Assembly (NCBI GenBank): GCA_026874595.1
Contig: CM049314.1
Span: forward strand, 50,325,812-50,389,811
Origin: Sipunculus nudus
Taxonomy: Eukaryota > Annelida > Sipuncula > Golfingiida > Sipunculidae
DNA length: 64,000 nucleotides
Reading direction: 5' to 3'
Shown: positions 60,880 through 64,000 of the stretch, piece by piece
Layout of the letters: every line of letters begins with the position of its first letter
How positions within the stretch are numbered: the stretch's first letter is position 1
Notes under the pieces: model-generated
Seen by the model: only the letters and a program-made list of their open reading frames with translations
What the model was told of the DNA's origin: nothing
The model's database searches: none
Made by a program: the position numbers and the translations under genes

Positions 60880-62910
60880 TACTCTCTACAGGCCACAATT
60901 TTCCAGCAATTGCTTTCAAACTTATACAGCTGGTAGACAAGCAAAAGTCCTGGAGGCCTATTGTTTTTGGGCATTATAGGTCAAATGTCAAGGTCAAGGT
61001 CATCAAAAGTATACAAAACGGTTTTTTGTTCATATCTGTGTTAATATTGGTCGTATCTACTTCAACAGTAGCTCATTTTAATCGTCATTCCAAGGCCTGT
61101 TTTCTGGTGTGTAGCTGACTCAATTTGCGGTAACCATGGTAACACATTTTTGGGGAAAAGTGCTGATATTTTTCTAAATTTGTCAGTTTTAAAGCTACAG
61201 AGGTCTAGTTTTTTGCTTCAGGTAGCATTCACCTAGTACTACAAGATTCTATTAAGAGTCTCGCAATATCTCGTATAATATCTCGTCAAACGAGATATTT
61301 CGAGATTTCAGTAATCTTGCCCTGGAGGCCACAGTTTTGCAGGAATCTTTTTGAAACTGGCATATCTTAAGTCCTACACTATTATCTCGAAATCAATTTT
61401 TCATTTTTTTAATTCGGCCGCTAGGGGGCGCTGGGTGCAAACCTCTCCAACATATCATGTTTTGGCAATATCTCCAAAATTATAAGCCTCAATTACAAAA
61501 ACTATAGTGTATTTTTTTCCTCTAAGTCTTCTTCATGAACTCGTTTAGTCATCTGGTCTCAATCTTGTGTCACTTTGTCTGTGTGTCCGTCTGTTTCTCA
61601 GTTGTCCTCAAATCCGCTTGCTTGCCGGTTCTTGCGTCTCACATATAGCATTCTACAGGACACAGTTTTGAAAGAATCTTTTTAAAACTATTACATCTTA
61701 TGTCTTACACTTATATCTCGAAACCGATTTTTTATTTTCCAGAATTGGCCGCTAGGGGGCGGTGCACTCAAACATGCACAACATATCATTTTTTGGCCAT
61801 ATCTCCAAAACTATAAACATCATTTACATAAACTATAGCTTATTTTCTTCCTCTGGGTCTTTCCAAAAACCTGGTGTATTCATTTGGTCTCAATCTTGAG
61901 TCACTTTGTCTGTGTGTCCGTCTGTTTCTCAGTTGTCCTCAAATTCGCTTGCTTGCCGGTTCTTGCGTCTCACATATAGCATTCTACAGGCCACAGTTCT
62001 GAAAGAATCCTTTTAAAACTATTACATCTTATGTCTTACACATATATCTCGAAACCGATTTTTCATTTTCCAGAATTGGCCGCTAGGGGGCGGTGCACTC
62101 AAACTTGCACAACATATCATTTTTTGGCCATATCTCCAAAACTATTAACCTCATTTACATAAACTATAGCTTATTTTCTTCCTCTGGGTCTTTCCAAAAA
62201 CCTGGTGTATTCATTTGGTCTCAATCTTGAGTCACTTTGTCTGTGTGTCCGTCTGTTTCTCAGTTGTCCTCAAATTCGCTTGCTTGCCGGTTCTTGCGTC
62301 TCACATATAGCATTCTACAGGCCACAGTTCTGAAAGAATCCTTTTAAAACTATTACATCTTATGTCTTACACATATATCTCGAAACCGATTTTTCATTTT
62401 CCAGAATTGGCCGCTAGGAGGCGGTGCACTCAAACTTGCACAACATATCATTTTTTGGCCATATCTCCAAAACTATTAACCTCATTTACATAAATTATAG
62501 CTTATTATCTTCCTCTTAGGATTCTTCATAACATGATTAAGTCATCTGTTCTCAATCTTGGGTCAGTATGTTTGTCTGTTTGTCAGTTGTCCTCATTTTC
62601 GCCTGCTTCCTGGTTCTTGCGTCTCACATGTAGCATTCTACTGGCCACAGTTTTGAAGGAATCGTTTTGTAAATTACACTTGTCATATATCGTGATGATA
62701 TCTGGAAGTCCTATGTTTATTATTCAAATAAGTCAAAGATCAAGGTCAAGGTGATCAAAATATATCAAAATCTTATTTTCTTTAGAACTTTGTTAATATT
62801 GGTTCCTTCTTCACAAACTATGGATTATTTTCTTTCACTTTGACACTGCTGGTTCATCTGACTAACTTTACATCATTTCCGGCAAGCGCGTGACCTCAGG
62901 TCATCTAGTT

Positions 62911-62941
<31 letters not shown>

Positions 62942-62942
62942 G
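60880..62942 (+). repeat. Array unit 24, L class (2,063 bp)
   Basis: CTCF-like cores start at 61418, 61749, 62080 and 62411. The last is mutated to CCGCTAGGAGGCGG (A at 62419), the one array core I found hit inside the motif. Confidence 0.95.
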
Positions 62943-64000
62943 TACTCTCTACAGGCCACAATTTTCCAGCAATTGCTTTCAAACTTATACAGCTGGTAGA
63001 CAAGCAAAAGTCCTGGAGGCCTATTGTTTTTGGGCATTATAGGTCAAATGTCAAGGTCAAGGTCATCAAAAGTATACAAAACGGTTTTTTGTTCATATCT
63101 GTGTTAATATTGGTCGTATCTACTTCAACAGTAGCTCATTTTAATCGTCATTCCAAGGCCTGTTTTCTGGTGTGTAGCTGACTCAATTTGCGGTAACCAT
63201 GGTAACACATTTTTGGGGAAAAGTGCTGATATTTTTCTAAATTTGTCAGTTTTAAAGCTACAGAGGTCTAGTTTTTTGCTTCAGGTAGCATTCACCTAGT
63301 ACTACAAGATTCTATTAAGAGTCTCGCAATATCTCGTATAATATCTCGTCAAACGAGATATTTCGAGATTTCAGTAATCTTGCCCTGGAGGCCACAGTTT
63401 TGCAGGAATCTTTTTGAAACTGGCATATCTTAAGTCCTACACTGTTATCTCGAAATCAATTTTTCATTTTTTTAATTCGGCCGCTAGGGGGCGCTGGGTG
63501 CAAACCTCTCCAACATATCATGTTTTGGCAATATCTCCAAAATTATAAGCCTCAATTACAAAAACTATAGTGTATTTTTTTCCTCTAAGTCTTCTTCATG
63601 AACTCGTTTAGTCATCTGGTCTCAATCTTGTGTCACTTTGTCTGTGTGTCCGTCTGTTTCTCAGTTGTCCTCAAATCCGCTTGCTTGCCGGTTCTTGCGT
63701 CTCACATATAGCATTCTACAGGACACAGTTTTGAAAGAATCTTTTTAAAACTATTACATCTTATGTCTTACACTTATATCTCGAAACCGATTTTTTATTT
63801 TCCAGAATTGGCCGCTAGGGGGCGGTGCACTCAAACATGCACAACATATCATTTTTTGGCCATATCTCCAAAACTATAAACATCATTTACATAAACTATA
63901 GCTTATTTTCTTCCTCTGGGTCTTTCCAAAAACCTGGTGTATTCATTTGGTCTCAATCTTGAGTCACTTTGTCTGTGTGTCCGTCTGTTTCTCAGTTGTC
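62943..64000 (+). repeat. Array unit 25, partial (cut by window end), G variant
   Basis: Head, m1 and most of m2 are present; CTCF-like cores start at 63481 and 63812. G variant at 63444. Its S or L class cannot be told. The array continues past the window. Confidence 0.95.

Larger units (their letters stand above)
16419..64000 (+). repeat. Homogenised higher-order satellite array
   Basis: Twenty-four complete head-to-tail units and one partial unit, nearly identical apart from scattered point changes. Fifteen are L (2,063 bp) and nine are S (1,732 bp), with small indels in six units. The difference is one 331-bp sub-monomer. Start-to-start lengths sum exactly to the 46,524 bp between 16,419 and 62,943. 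No gene, RNA or unrelated insertion is seen in this span. The many identical short open frames are by-products of homogenisation. Confidence 0.97.

Noticed and set aside
18071-62754. A 73-codon open frame repeated identically in every array unit
   Set aside because: Its perfect conservation is matched by all non-coding sequence around it, so it reflects homogenisation. The product is repetitive and Cys/Ser/Leu-rich from TGTC-type repeats, with no recognisable domain. Older units do not keep the frame.
16419-64000. CRISPR-like regular repetition
   Set aside because: Repeats are 331 bp and ~2 kb with no short direct repeat/unique spacer alternation and no cas genes; the sequence is a eukaryotic-type satellite.
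16419-64000. Ribosomal DNA intergenic spacer or other gene array
   Set aside because: No rRNA, 5S, histone or tRNA sequence is recognisable in any unit.
16419-64000. Centromeric identity of the array
   Set aside because: Higher-order structure is compatible, but nothing in the sequence shows it; the chromosomal position is unknown and I noticed no clear CENP-B-box-like 17-mer.

Overview
The window holds no recognisable protein, rRNA or tRNA gene. It is a eukaryotic satellite locus: one AT-rich tandem-repeat family, all copies in the same orientation. Long non-coding units, TCTG/TTTG microsatellites, higher-order repetition and frequent AGGTCA runs suggest an animal genome. A marine invertebrate such as a mollusc is my best guess, but this is inference and no marker gene confirms it.

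Layout. (1) 1-12,819: six old, divergent units of roughly 1.8-2.7 kb, in the order A1, A2, B1, B2, B3, A3. A units are built from ~330-bp sub-monomers. B units add a related ~205-217-bp sub-monomer (D type) and a shared GC-richer block (E type). (2) 12,820-16,418: transition zone with two C units close to the later consensus, foldback hairpin cassettes at the unit junctions, an unrelated ~410-bp insertion at 15,830-16,242, and a T20 tract. (3) 16,419-64,000: homogenised array of 24 complete units and one cut by the window end. Units come as L (2,063 bp) or S (1,732 bp), differing by exactly one 331-bp sub-monomer. The order is L L L L S S S S L S L S L S L L S L L S L L L L, then a partial unit.

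Unit plan, using 18,481-20,543: head (~450 bp, AGGTCA-type run, perfect 23-bp hairpin), sub-monomers m1, m2, m3, m3' (331-bp spacing; S units carry one m3-type copy), tail (second AGGTCA-type run), short stem-loop, T, CTAG, then a (TGTC)n tract that runs into the next head. Head, sub-monomers and D repeats share local homology and appear to derive from one ancestral monomer.

Main points. Almost every ~330-bp and D-type sub-monomer carries a 13/14 match to the vertebrate CTCF core consensus, kept between families whose flanks have diverged, so the array holds about 89 such sites in 47.6 kb. Rare shared variants show nested amplification: 331 bp, then 1.7/2.06 kb, then an S+L dimer of ~3.8 kb, with a 4-bp allele recurring every fourth unit and a local S-L-L trimer of ~5.86 kb. 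The unit end (covarying stem, T, CTAG, T) resembles a Helitron 3' end. All functional readings are inference from motifs; the repeat structure is read directly from the sequence.
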